In this document: positions 8,273 through 16,453 of the stretch, one piece after another | Position numbering within the stretch: the stretch's first letter is position 1 | Layout: each line of letters opens with the position of its first letter | Assembly (NCBI RefSeq): GCF_000196135.1 | Contig: NC_005090.1 | Span: 2,046,356 to 2,110,355, forward strand | Direction: 5' to 3' | Length of the DNA stretch: 64,000 nucleotides | Source: Wolinella succinogenes DSM 1740 | Lineage (GTDB): Bacteria > Campylobacterota > Campylobacteria > Campylobacterales > Helicobacteraceae | The notes under the pieces: generated by a model | The model's input: the letters and a program-made list of their open reading frames with translations, nothing else | Databases searched by the model: none | Told to the model about the DNA's origin: nothing | Program-made: the position numbers and the translations under genes

Positions 8273-9565
8273 TTAGGCGTGGAATACAAAGGGGATGAGA
8301 CTAATGAGCGCCAAAAAGAGCAGCCCCCCGCTTAGCTCTTTGAACTCTCCCTTGATGAGCCTCATGAAAAAGTAGAGCAGCAATCCTGCAGCCAACCCAT
8401 TGGTGATGGAGTAGGTGAGTGGCATAAAAAGAACGATCGCAAACGCTGCCACCGAGATAGAAAAGTCACTAAAATCGACATGTCTTAGCTCGGCAAACAT
8501 CAAGATTCCCACCGCTACGAGCACGGGATAGATCGCATTATCAGGAATCGCTCCAAATAGAGGGAGCATGAAGAGCGTGAGGATAAAGCAAAATGCCGTG
8601 AAAATAGCGGTTAAGCCCGTTCTGCCTCCCTCCTCAACTCCGCTGGCGCTCTCTAAAAAGCTCGTGGTTGTGGAGAGCCCAAGGAGACTTCCGCCCACCG
8701 TGGCCACCGCATCCACTTGTAGCGTCTTCTCTAGCTCTTTGCTCCCCTTCTCCCTAAAGATTCCCGCTCGATAGCCCACACCCGCAAGCGTCCCTAAAGA
8801 ATCGAACATATCCGTGATCATAAAGGCCAAAATCACAGGGAGCATGGAGAGTGTGAGTACCTCAAGAATATTGAGCTTAAACATAATAGGAGCGATAGAA
8901 GCAGGCATAGAGAAGATTGCCTCGGGCATCGCCTTGATTCCTAAAATCCAGCCAAGAATCGAAGTGATCGCTACAGAGAGGATGAAGGCGCCCTTGATTC
9001 TCCAAGCGCTCAAAGCCAAAACCACCAAAAGCCCAAAGATTCCTACAAGGACATTGGTATCAGCTAGGTTCCCAAGTCCCACGAGTGTGGCGGGATTATC
9101 CGCGATGATTCCCATCTGCTTGAGTCCGATAAAAGCGATAAAAGCGCCAATCCCTGCACTAATAGCGCGTCTTAGGTCATGAGGAATACTCTCCATGATC
9201 CAGCGCCTAAAGTTAGTGAAAGAGACCACCAGGAAGAGAATCCCTGAGAGGAAAACAATCCCCAGGGCATTCTCCCAAGGAATCTTCATCCCTAGCACCA
9301 AGCCAAAGGTGAAGTAGGCATTCAGCCCCATCCCTACGCTCATTGCCACAGGCGTATTAGCCCAGACTCCATTAAGGAGCGTGGAGAGAATCGTGATGAG
9401 CGCCGTGGCAGTAATGAGCGCATCCATGGGCATCCCTGTCTGGCTCATAATGATGGCATTCACTGGCACGATATACATCATCGTCAAAAAAGTGGTGAAT
9501 CCCGCCAGCGCCTCGGTTTTGACGTTTGTCTGGTGCTCCTTGAGCTTGAAGAATCCTTCTAGCAT
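8273..9565 (-). CDS. Adenine/guanine/hypoxanthine permease (AzgA family)
   Basis: 430 residues, highly hydrophobic, with many transmembrane helices over the whole length. The N-terminus (LAGFTTFLTMMYIVPVNA) and the internal MSVGMGLNAYFTF and ITDMFDSLGTL segments are hallmarks of the AzgA/PbuG branch of NCS2 nucleobase transporters, which use the proton gradient to import purine bases. ATG 9565 is preceded by AGGGAGGAAG. It shares an operon with the phosphoribosyltransferase downstream, which would trap the imported base, and it follows mqnE by 18 nt. Confidence 0.92.
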   Translation of the reverse strand: MLEGFFKLKEHQTNVKTEALAGFTTFLTMMYIVPVNAIIMSQTGMPMDALITATALITILSTLLNGVWANTPVAMSVGMGLNAYFTFGLVLGMKIPWENALGIVFLSGILFLVVSFTNFRRWIMESIPHDLRRAISAGIGAFIAFIGLKQMGIIADNPATLVGLGNLADTNVLVGIFGLLVVLALSAWRIKGAFILSVAITSILGWILGIKAMPEAIFSMPASIAPIMFKLNILEVLTLSMLPVILAFMITDMFDSLGTLAGVGYRAGIFREKGSKELEKTLQVDAVATVGGSLLGLSTTTSFLESASGVEEGGRTGLTAIFTAFCFILTLFMLPLFGAIPDNAIYPVLVAVGILMFAELRHVDFSDFSISVAAFAIVLFMPLTYSITNGLAAGLLLYFFMRLIKGEFKELSGGLLFLALISLIPFVFHA

Positions 9566-9583
9566 CGCTTCCTCCCTATGAAT

Positions 9584-10663
9584 TTAAGCATAAATTTGAA
9601 TTTCGTTGTAGAGACTATCGCGCTCCACAGGGATAAAACCCGCGTCTTTGATCTGAAAAATAAGCTCCTCTTTGCTCACGCCATGTCCGCTGCCTGAACC
9701 TGCCGCACTCTGAATAGACTCTTTTTGGATGGTGCCATCAAGATCATCCGCTCCAAACTCTTGAGCGACCATCGCCAAATTGAGCCCAAGAGTTGCCCAA
9801 TAGGCCTTAATGTGAGGAATATTGTCCAGCAAGATTCGAGAGATAGCCAAGGTCTTGAGAATCTCCTGACCCGTAGGAAAACGCTCGACCTTGAGAAAAT
9901 TGTTCTCTTTTTGATAGAGAAGAGGGATAAAAGCATTAAAGCCGCCATAGCGATCTTGAAGCTCACGAAGGCGCAGCATATGGTCGATTCGATGGGTGCG
10001 ATTCTCGATGTGACCAAAGAGCATCGTGGCGTTACTCTGTTTGCCCAAAGAGTGCCAATAGCCATGAATCTCCAGCCAGCGCCCAGAGCTCACCTTGCCG
10101 CCGCAAAGGCGCGCACGCACCTCCTCATCAAAGATCTCCGCCCCTCCTCCTGGCATGCTATCCACTCCCCACAAGAGCATATCTTCAAGGACTTGCTCAT
10201 AGGGTTTCTCAAAACGCCTAGAGAGAAAATCGACCTCCGCTGCGGTCATGGCCTTGAGATGAATATGGGGGAGCGCCTCTTTGATCGTCTTAAACATCTC
10301 CCCATACCATTGGTAGCCATAGTTGGGGTTATGGGCGCTCACCACATGAAGCTCGCGCGCGCCAAGCGCAGTCGATTCTTTGGCAATCTCTAGAATCTCA
10401 TCAATGCTCATGGCATAGGGGTTGGGGTTTTTGCGGTGAGAGGAGAAGGCGCAAAATTTGCAAATATCTTGACAGATATTGGTGGGGTTAATGTGGCGAT
10501 TGGAGTTAAAAAAGACCTTTTTGCCATGCTTTTTGACCCGCCTCCTATCCGCCTCACGCCCAAGCGTGAATAGGTCGAGATCATAGAGAGCTTCACCCTC
10601 ATTTTGGGTGAGTCTCTCATGATCATGCAAGCGATTCATCAAGGTTTCAGGAAGGGAACTCAT
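9584..10663 (-). CDS. mqnE: Aminofutalosine synthase (radical SAM, menaquinone synthesis)
   Basis: 359 residues. The radical SAM cluster motif is CxxxCxxC (C64, C68, C71 in ICQDICKFCAF). The flanking HINPTN and PGGGAEIF motifs are typical of MqnE rather than MqnC. MqnE joins 3-[(1-carboxyvinyl)oxy]benzoate to SAM-derived adenosine, forming aminofutalosine in the alternative menaquinone pathway used by Epsilonproteobacteria, which depend on menaquinone for anaerobic respiration. ATG 10663 has AAGGA upstream and a TATAAT (10699-10704, minus strand) at a suitable distance. No other mqn genes are in the window; they are commonly dispersed. Confidence 0.93.
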   Translation of the reverse strand: MSSLPETLMNRLHDHERLTQNEGEALYDLDLFTLGREADRRRVKKHGKKVFFNSNRHINPTNICQDICKFCAFSSHRKNPNPYAMSIDEILEIAKESTALGARELHVVSAHNPNYGYQWYGEMFKTIKEALPHIHLKAMTAAEVDFLSRRFEKPYEQVLEDMLLWGVDSMPGGGAEIFDEEVRARLCGGKVSSGRWLEIHGYWHSLGKQSNATMLFGHIENRTHRIDHMLRLRELQDRYGGFNAFIPLLYQKENNFLKVERFPTGQEILKTLAISRILLDNIPHIKAYWATLGLNLAMVAQEFGADDLDGTIQKESIQSAAGSGSGHGVSKEELIFQIKDAGFIPVERDSLYNEIQIYA

Positions 10664-10698
10664 GTTTTTCCTTGGAAAGTGAAGAGATTTTGGGTGAC

Positions 10699-10704
10699 AT
10701 TATA
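10699..10704 (-). promoter_or_regulatory. Candidate -10 element of mqnE
   Basis: TATAAT on the minus strand, 35 bp upstream of the mqnE start, in the short gap after the glycan island. Confidence 0.55.
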
Positions 10705-10750
10705 GAATAGCCGCACTTAGCTAGAGGACGCAACCAAGAAATAATAGGGT

Positions 10751-11512
10751 CTATTTAGCCAATCGCAAATCAATCTCCAAATCGCTAGGGGCGTCAATCT
10801 CCCCCCATCCCCCCTCAATGAGCACGGGCAAAACATTATCAAATGTTTCGATCAACCCCTGCAATAGGCTGGTCATATACATATTGGAGTAATCTTTTCC
10901 ATCATAGAGCCGCTCCCTATCTAGCCCCTCATAATAGCAAATGAGTCGTGGCAAAAACTCCTTGGAGAACTTGAGCAATCCCATGTACTGCCCCTCAATC
11001 TCCTCTAAAGTTTGGGGCTTTTTGCCTATCTCTTTGATTCGCCCCTCCCTTATTTTTAGCGTCTCGGCATCCTCTAGCGGATTCTCAAATCTCTGCTCCC
11101 ACAGCTTTTGCCATGCCTTATCAATCACCACATTCACTTCGCCCTCTGATTTTTGGAGGGCTCGCACGATGGGGGGAGAGTATAAGATGTCTGAGTAAGA
11201 GAGGATAAGCTCCTCATCCAAAAAATCGCGTGCACAGAAAAAAGTGTGCACCATATTGGTCGAGCTGTGGAGCTCATTGAAAAAAAAGCTGAAGTTTGCT
11301 TTTTTGGAGTAGTTTTTCTCTATGTAGTGCTTGAGCACCTCAAAACGATACCCACCTACGATTCCAATCTCATCAATCCCGCACTGAAGAAGAGAATCAA
11401 GCTCATACTTCAAGATAGGCTCGCCCTGATATTGGACAAGGCATTTGGGCACATGATCGGCTAGGGGAGCCAATCGGCTTCCTCTTCCTGCGGCTAAAAT
11501 CAATGCTTTCAT
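10751..11512 (-). CDS. Nucleotidyltransferase, probable CTP:phosphoglutamine cytidylyltransferase (Cj1416-like)
   Basis: 253 residues with the nucleotidyltransferase signature LAAGRGSRLAPLADHVPKCL (about 6-25), as in sugar-1-phosphate cytidylyl- and thymidylyltransferases. Alone it would be a generic NTP transferase. Its neighbours (glutamine kinase, class I amidohydrolase, CysC-like kinase, methyltransferase) match the C. jejuni Cj1415-Cj1420 set, in which Cj1416 couples CTP to L-glutamine phosphate in O-methyl phosphoramidate synthesis. That specific role is inferred from context. It is the last gene of the long minus-strand cluster and starts 2 nt after the preceding stop. Confidence 0.78.
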   Translation of the reverse strand: MKALILAAGRGSRLAPLADHVPKCLVQYQGEPILKYELDSLLQCGIDEIGIVGGYRFEVLKHYIEKNYSKKANFSFFFNELHSSTNMVHTFFCARDFLDEELILSYSDILYSPPIVRALQKSEGEVNVVIDKAWQKLWEQRFENPLEDAETLKIREGRIKEIGKKPQTLEEIEGQYMGLLKFSKEFLPRLICYYEGLDRERLYDGKDYSNMYMTSLLQGLIETFDNVLPVLIEGGWGEIDAPSDLEIDLRLAK

Positions 11513-11514
11513 GG

Positions 11515-12132
11515 CTAATCCCTTTTTTGGAGTGCTTGGCTGAATAACTCCACCATTTTTAGTGTTCCTGCGCTCCTTTTGTCTTGACGCTCAGGGTGCC
11601 ACATCATGCCAAAAAGAGGGGCTTCTTCTCCTCTAAATGCCTCTACTAAACCCTCGCAGGAGCGTGCTAGAGGAATCAATCCTGCCCCCAACTCCTTAAT
11701 GGCAAGCTGGTGCTCAGAGCCGATTATCTCGCCTTCGCCCTCTTCCCAAAAAATCTCATGTCTCCCCACATGGCCCTCGCAGAACTCAAGAAGAGAGCCC
11801 CCTTCATAAGCAATCATCTGAGCCCCACGACAAACCCCAAGCAGGGGAAATGCATACTGCTTTGCATATCGAAGAATCTCTTTCTCATACGCATCGCGCT
11901 TCTTATTAAGGGGTGAGGAGACGAAATCATTCAGATCATTCCCTCCGCTTAAAATCACCCCTTCTAGCGCGAATTCCTTGATATAGACCTCCAAAGGCAC
12001 CGCATAACTAAGAGGAATCATCCCCCAAGAGAGATGATAAAAAAGCTCCCCCCATCGAACATCCAGCGCCTCTCTTGTCTCAATATATTCGCGAGTCTCC
12101 AAAAGTCGCTGCGTGATTCCTATGCGCCTCAT
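11515..12132 (-). CDS. Class I glutamine amidotransferase-like hydrolase, probable gamma-glutamyl-CDP-amidate hydrolase (Cj1417-like)
   Basis: 205 residues from ATG 12132, whose ATGA overlaps the preceding stop and has GGTGGAG upstream; the frame extends 18 nt further but those codons lie inside the upstream gene. The fold signature is that of gamma-glutamyl hydrolase/PuuD proteins: VILSGGNDL, the nucleophile Cys101 in LLGVCRGAQM, and the His of WHPERQ. In C. jejuni the equivalent Cj1417 removes glutamate from gamma-glutamyl-CDP-amidate to give cytidine diphosphoramidate. That step is inferred here from the matching neighbours on both sides. Confidence 0.78.
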   Translation of the reverse strand: MRRIGITQRLLETREYIETREALDVRWGELFYHLSWGMIPLSYAVPLEVYIKEFALEGVILSGGNDLNDFVSSPLNKKRDAYEKEILRYAKQYAFPLLGVCRGAQMIAYEGGSLLEFCEGHVGRHEIFWEEGEGEIIGSEHQLAIKELGAGLIPLARSCEGLVEAFRGEEAPLFGMMWHPERQDKRSAGTLKMVELFSQALQKRD

Positions 12133-14474
12133 AAAATCTCCACCTTGCACGAAGCGCTATCAAGCTCTAAGAATCGAGCCCTTCTCCATCTCTCAAAATA
12201 CTCTTCACCCGCTCCAATCACGGCGCAGATTCCAGCCTCAGCGCATCGTATCGCCATATGGGAATTGACTCCTCCATAGCAGGTGATAAGCCCCGCAATT
12301 CCCTTGGTAAAGAGAAAATCATAGCCGGGGTCAGCCGACTTGACGCAGACGATTTTACCTTCCAGCTCTCCTCCTAATCCCTCCATGCTCTCATCCACCA
12401 CCTCTGCTTGAACTCTACCCGAACCAATAAAGTTAGGATGGGATGAGGGTAGAACATAGGAATAGATATCCTTTGAATCTAAAATAATAGGCGGAAGTTT
12501 GAGCAGCCTAGCCAGGGCAAACTCCTCTTTGTGGAATAAAATATCCTCCAAAAGCCTCTCTTTAGCCGTGATTCCCTCAAGATTGGCATAGAGCCCTAAA
12601 AGAATCTTAATATCAAGGTGAGCCATCTCCTCTTTGGGGATTTCAAGTCGCCCTCCAAAGGCCTCAACCATCTCAAGCACTCGGCTCAAAACCTTTGTAA
12701 AACCAAACTTCACCAGCTCTCGCCCCTCTATGGCCTCTTTGATAAAATCAAAAAGCCCTTGGGCGCTGATTCTTAGGCCATGCTCCACAAGAAGATTTTC
12801 CAAAATCTCTTTTTTCTCACAAGAGAGGCAAAACTCCTTTTTCAAGGGAGATTTGCACGCTTTTATATCCCCAAAATAGCTTTCAAAAGCCTCTTTATAG
12901 GAGGGTGAAAGAATCGAGTAGGTTCCCGCGCGCAAATGCCCATACTCTTTTAAAAATTCCTCTTTGGAGATTTTACCCGATGAGAGTTCGTGGATTCTCT
13001 CGCTCAGTTTTTTAGAGACCGTATTTAAAGAGGCCAAGAAATCCTCTTTTTCTTGGGAGTTTAAAAATCCTATCTGAACAAGAGAATCTAATATCTGCAC
13101 CGCGACAAAGGCCGCCCTAGCGACCCCAGCAAAAGGAAGCGTGCCATAGCGCTTACAATACTCAATGCCCCAATAAATTTTGTCGATGTCGGCTAACTCG
13201 CTTGATTCGATAGATTGAAACTTCTCTTCTAGTTTTTTGATCTTCTCCAAATCTTTTTTATAGAGCCCTCCAATAGGATCAATCATGGCATTGGTGAGTT
13301 CAAGCAGAGCAAACTCCAAGCGCTTGAGCTCCTCTTGACTAAAGCCCTCTTTTTGCAACTCACCGAGCTTTTGGGGAAGATTAAAATGATAGCAAGAGAG
13401 GATGATCTCAAACTCGACTTTATCGTGATTTTCAGGGCTATTGGCGAGCTTGTCCAAGTAAAAATTGGCCAATTTGGTGGCAATTTTGCTGTTAAGGTTT
13501 TCGGGAATAAAGGAGTTAAAAGAGATTCGAGTATCGATGTAGGGAATCCCCACAAAGCTCACTAAGAGCGGGTGAGAGCGCAAATTTCTGTATCCATAGT
13601 TACTGCGCTGATAAGCCCAAACGCTATCGGTGACCAGCTCTTTATAGAGAGAGAGCGCCAAGTAGCGAGGTTTGATTCCGATGATTTCGGCAGGATTCCA
13701 ATCGGGCATCACTCCAAAAATCGTCCGATTGCCTAGCAGATTGGGATGGGGGCGATTGAGCTTCTCAAACTTGATTCGAATCTTCTCCAGCGCTTCAAAA
13801 ACCTCTTGGTGTAAAATCTCTGCCCTCTTGGCAATAGGGCGCACCTGAAGGATGTAGAGCTGCTCACTCTCCCCCTCTTTGGCAAAGGCGAACTCTACAT
13901 CAAGGTATTCACAATCAAAAATGGCTTCCAGCTCAAAAATAGTCTCTATGAGCGCCCTCAATCGAGGTTGATCAGGGAGAGAGGCGTGGCGAAAATGGTA
14001 GAAGGTTTGATGCTTGGTGCTAGAACCGCTCGTGATTCCATCACTTTTAGCGCTCTCTTCAAAATTGACCACCACATAGGGAGCCGAATCCTCTTTATCC
14101 ACGCTCATGACCACGCCGCCTAGAGTGATCCCTTGGAGCATGGGCTGCACCAAAAGCTCATGCTCTCCCTCGCCCATGCTCTCTGAAACTCGCTCTAGCG
14201 CCGATAGAAGAGAATCGATCGCTTGGGAGTGGATGCAAGGAATCGTGAGAAATGCCCCCGCATTGGAGGCCGATTCTTCATCTTCATTTTGCGCTGCACT
14301 GCGGATAATCACCTCATCGCTAAAAGAGGCAGTGATGCTCTTGGCTACACTTAGCGCATCGCGCTTGATCTCGGATGTTTTAAAAATGAGCAGATCCAAA
14401 ATCTTGGCACCCCGTAAGATACCCTGCAGATTCTGAAGATTCCTCGCTTTGCCCTGAAAGCCCAATCCACCCAT
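12129..14474 (-). CDS. PEP synthase-like phosphotransferase, probable L-glutamine kinase (Cj1418-like)
   Basis: 781 residues. The N-terminal part resembles the ATP-binding domain of PEP synthase/PPDK (VIIRSAAQNEDEESA; later YLDVEFAFAKEG and LQVRPIAKRAE). The C-terminus has the swivelling phosphohistidine domain with GGVNSHMAIRCAEAG, His739 being the expected phosphocarrier. The PEP/pyruvate-binding TIM barrel is missing, so it is not a PEP synthase. This architecture matches Cj1418, which phosphorylates the amide of L-glutamine to start methyl phosphoramidate synthesis. AAGGGGAG precedes ATG 14474. It sits between the methyltransferase and the hydrolase as in C. jejuni. Confidence 0.82.
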   Translation of the reverse strand: MGGLGFQGKARNLQNLQGILRGAKILDLLIFKTSEIKRDALSVAKSITASFSDEVIIRSAAQNEDEESASNAGAFLTIPCIHSQAIDSLLSALERVSESMGEGEHELLVQPMLQGITLGGVVMSVDKEDSAPYVVVNFEESAKSDGITSGSSTKHQTFYHFRHASLPDQPRLRALIETIFELEAIFDCEYLDVEFAFAKEGESEQLYILQVRPIAKRAEILHQEVFEALEKIRIKFEKLNRPHPNLLGNRTIFGVMPDWNPAEIIGIKPRYLALSLYKELVTDSVWAYQRSNYGYRNLRSHPLLVSFVGIPYIDTRISFNSFIPENLNSKIATKLANFYLDKLANSPENHDKVEFEIILSCYHFNLPQKLGELQKEGFSQEELKRLEFALLELTNAMIDPIGGLYKKDLEKIKKLEEKFQSIESSELADIDKIYWGIEYCKRYGTLPFAGVARAAFVAVQILDSLVQIGFLNSQEKEDFLASLNTVSKKLSERIHELSSGKISKEEFLKEYGHLRAGTYSILSPSYKEAFESYFGDIKACKSPLKKEFCLSCEKKEILENLLVEHGLRISAQGLFDFIKEAIEGRELVKFGFTKVLSRVLEMVEAFGGRLEIPKEEMAHLDIKILLGLYANLEGITAKERLLEDILFHKEEFALARLLKLPPIILDSKDIYSYVLPSSHPNFIGSGRVQAEVVDESMEGLGGELEGKIVCVKSADPGYDFLFTKGIAGLITCYGGVNSHMAIRCAEAGICAVIGAGEEYFERWRRARFLELDSASCKVEIL

Positions 14475-14490
14475 ACACTCTCCCCTTGCT

Positions 14491-15258
14491 CTATCCTACT
14501 TTTTGCGCACTCCAGGCTCTAATTTTATAAGGCACCGAAATGGTTTCTAATTTCTCTATTTTAGCTTCAATCATCATCAGTACATCCTTCCATCTCTCCC
14601 CTGCCTGCACCTGAATATCATTGACCGATTTCCAAGCCCCCATATATCGCTCTTTGCTCATATGTTCAAAATAGGGAATCTCCATAAAAAAACACTCTTT
14701 AAAGTGTCCTGTTGATTCTAGAATCTCTGTCCAATTCTTAGTGTTTTGAGCTCCACTTGAGACGCGATTAAGTGATGGAATCATCTGCTTAATCTCATCC
14801 TCAATCTCCTGAAAAATAGAGCCTTCTTTGATATCACGAGGATTCCATATAGCCGTAAAATATCCCCCCTCTTTGAGTATCCTAGAAAACTCTGGTAGAG
14901 ATTTGGCAGGATCAGTCCAATGGAAAGAGCTCGCCATCATAACCCAATCGTATGCACTCGATTTCAGCCCCGTTGCCTCCCCACTTCCTTCGTGCCACTG
15001 CACAGCACAATCTTTGGTGTAAGCCACTCCCTCAAGACGCATATTTTCATTGGGCTCGACAGCATCAACCCCAAGACCCATATCACAAAGCATCTTGGTC
15101 AACTTTCCTGTTCCAGCCCCAACTTCAGCCACTCGAAAATCCCCTCTACTCCGCCCTTGACTGTTCACGCAAGCGAAGAGCTTTTCCAGCAGAATATCAC
15201 TATAGGCGGGGCGATGGTGATAGTGTTTCGCCACTTCAGTAAAATCACCTTGCTTCAT
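14491..15258 (-). CDS. SAM-dependent methyltransferase, candidate phosphoramidate O-methyltransferase
   Basis: 255-residue class I methyltransferase of the Methyltransf_11 type: the SAM-binding motif VAEVGAGTGKLTKML is followed by an acidic VEPNENM and SSFHWTD, then LKEGGYFTAIWN. Its place immediately before the putative glutamine kinase corresponds to the methyltransferases Cj1419/Cj1420, thought to supply the O-methyl of MeOPN. The reaction is inferred from context. Its start overlaps the CysC-like gene stop (ATGA), so the two are translationally coupled. It could instead methylate a sugar. Confidence 0.75.
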   Translation of the reverse strand: MKQGDFTEVAKHYHHRPAYSDILLEKLFACVNSQGRSRGDFRVAEVGAGTGKLTKMLCDMGLGVDAVEPNENMRLEGVAYTKDCAVQWHEGSGEATGLKSSAYDWVMMASSFHWTDPAKSLPEFSRILKEGGYFTAIWNPRDIKEGSIFQEIEDEIKQMIPSLNRVSSGAQNTKNWTEILESTGHFKECFFMEIPYFEHMSKERYMGAWKSVNDIQVQAGERWKDVLMMIEAKIEKLETISVPYKIRAWSAQKVG

Positions 15259-15794
15259 CTAATTCCTTGAATATAAATTTCTGACAAGATTCGATCTCGC
15301 TTCTCATCAATACTCCCCCAAAGAGTGTTGTCAATCACTACATGGGCAGATGGCTCATCAAAAGCAATATCAACTCCCACCACCTCTTGGATCTCCCCTT
15401 TAAGTGCCTTGGTGTAGAGATTCTTTTGATCGCGCCGTATCAGCTCCTCCATCTCGCACTTCACATAGACCTCTAAATAGCGAGGGATGTTTTGGCGATT
15501 GAGCCTATAGATTTCATCAAACATCGAGATGGCTGTGGCCACCACATGAATCCCTTGAGAGGCCAAAAAGGCACACAAAGCCGAGCGCTTTTTGGAGATT
15601 TCGATTCTTGATTCTCTGTCATACCCACTATGTCCAAAAATCTCTCTAAAACCATCTCCATCTAAATAGACCACATGGGAAATCTCTCTTCTTAGGGCCT
15701 CATAAACCGCCCTTCCCAAGGTTGTCTTGCCGCTACCTGCTAATCCCGTGATCCAAATCACCCATCCTTGGGGCGATTCTCCCTCTAGAGCCAC
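15255..15794 (-). CDS. CysC-family kinase, probable cytidine diphosphoramidate kinase (Cj1415-like)
   Basis: 179 residues with the adenylylsulfate-kinase fold: Walker A GLAGSGKTT (17-25), LDGDGFREIFG after it, and an ATAISMF segment. No sulfate-assimilation genes (cysD, cysN, cysH) are nearby. The CysC-like protein Cj1415 of C. jejuni acts in MeOPN synthesis, phosphorylating the ribose 3'-hydroxyl of CDP-amidate, and the gene lies in the same block there. I therefore prefer that role to APS kinase. It starts with GTG and overlaps the preceding gene by 10 bp. Confidence 0.78.
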   Translation of the reverse strand: MALEGESPQGWVIWITGLAGSGKTTLGRAVYEALRREISHVVYLDGDGFREIFGHSGYDRESRIEISKKRSALCAFLASQGIHVVATAISMFDEIYRLNRQNIPRYLEVYVKCEMEELIRRDQKNLYTKALKGEIQEVVGVDIAFDEPSAHVVIDNTLWGSIDEKRDRILSEIYIQGIR

Positions 15795-16453
15795 AAAATT
15801 CCTATCTTAAAGGAATCATCGCTTTTTTGGTGCACGCCCGCCTCTAATATCTCTCTCCACGCCTCTTTCATCCCCTCGCTCCAAGTGATATCATCAAATG
15901 CCATCACTCCCCTAGGCGCCATAAAGGGAAGAATCTGCCTAAAGTAAGCCAAAGTTGCCTCTCTATCGTGATGCCCATCAATAAAAACAAAATCAATCGG
16001 CGCGATGGCAGGAAGCAGGTCGGGCAACACATCGACAAATTTCCCCACCTTTTGAACCACACTAGAACATCCCAAATCTTCCCTCGTTTGGATAGCGATT
16101 TTGGCTAGCTCAGGAGAACCTTCGATAGTGTAGATTTGGGCATTAGGAGCAGCATGGCTCAAATAGGAGCTAGAGAATCCGCAACAAGTTCCAAGCTCTA
16201 AAATCACTTTAGGTTCTCCCTTGGAGACGATTTCAAAGATTCCCTTCGCTCGATCTCCTTTGATTCCCACCGCCGCCACAGAACGCGTGGTGGTCGTGAC
16301 CCTCACGCCTTGCGCCATCTCCTCTTCACTTCGATTCGAATCGGGTGACCCCGCCCCAAAATCGATCACCTCTGTGGCTTGATCCTTGTCCACAAGAGCC
16401 CCTCGATACGCCTCAATCTTTGACTCTACCTCTAAAAATTTCTGTTGGCTCAT
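15785..16453 (-). CDS. Class I SAM methyltransferase (Methyltransf_24-like)
   Basis: 222 residues. The SAM-binding motif is VILELGTCCGFSSSYL, followed by YTIEGSPELAK; a metal-site-like FVFIDGHHD and a late AFDDITWSEG resemble the CmcI/catechol-type O-methyltransferases of polysaccharide clusters. Its acceptor is unknown. Placed immediately before the CysC-like kinase, it is either a second methyltransferase of the phosphoramidate branch (C. jejuni has two there) or a sugar O-methyltransferase. ATGA overlap with the preceding gene indicates coupled translation. Confidence 0.72.
   Translation of the reverse strand: MSQQKFLEVESKIEAYRGALVDKDQATEVIDFGAGSPDSNRSEEEMAQGVRVTTTTRSVAAVGIKGDRAKGIFEIVSKGEPKVILELGTCCGFSSSYLSHAAPNAQIYTIEGSPELAKIAIQTREDLGCSSVVQKVGKFVDVLPDLLPAIAPIDFVFIDGHHDREATLAYFRQILPFMAPRGVMAFDDITWSEGMKEAWREILEAGVHQKSDDSFKIGILWL

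Noticed and set aside
9725..10393. 222-codon plus-strand ORF opposite mqnE
   Set aside because: Lies wholly antisense to a conserved radical SAM gene; the translation shows no family features.
15255..15794. CysC as a sulfate-assimilation APS kinase
   Set aside because: No cysD/cysN/cysH or other sulfur genes are near, while all neighbours match the methyl phosphoramidate set in which a CysC-like kinase is expected.
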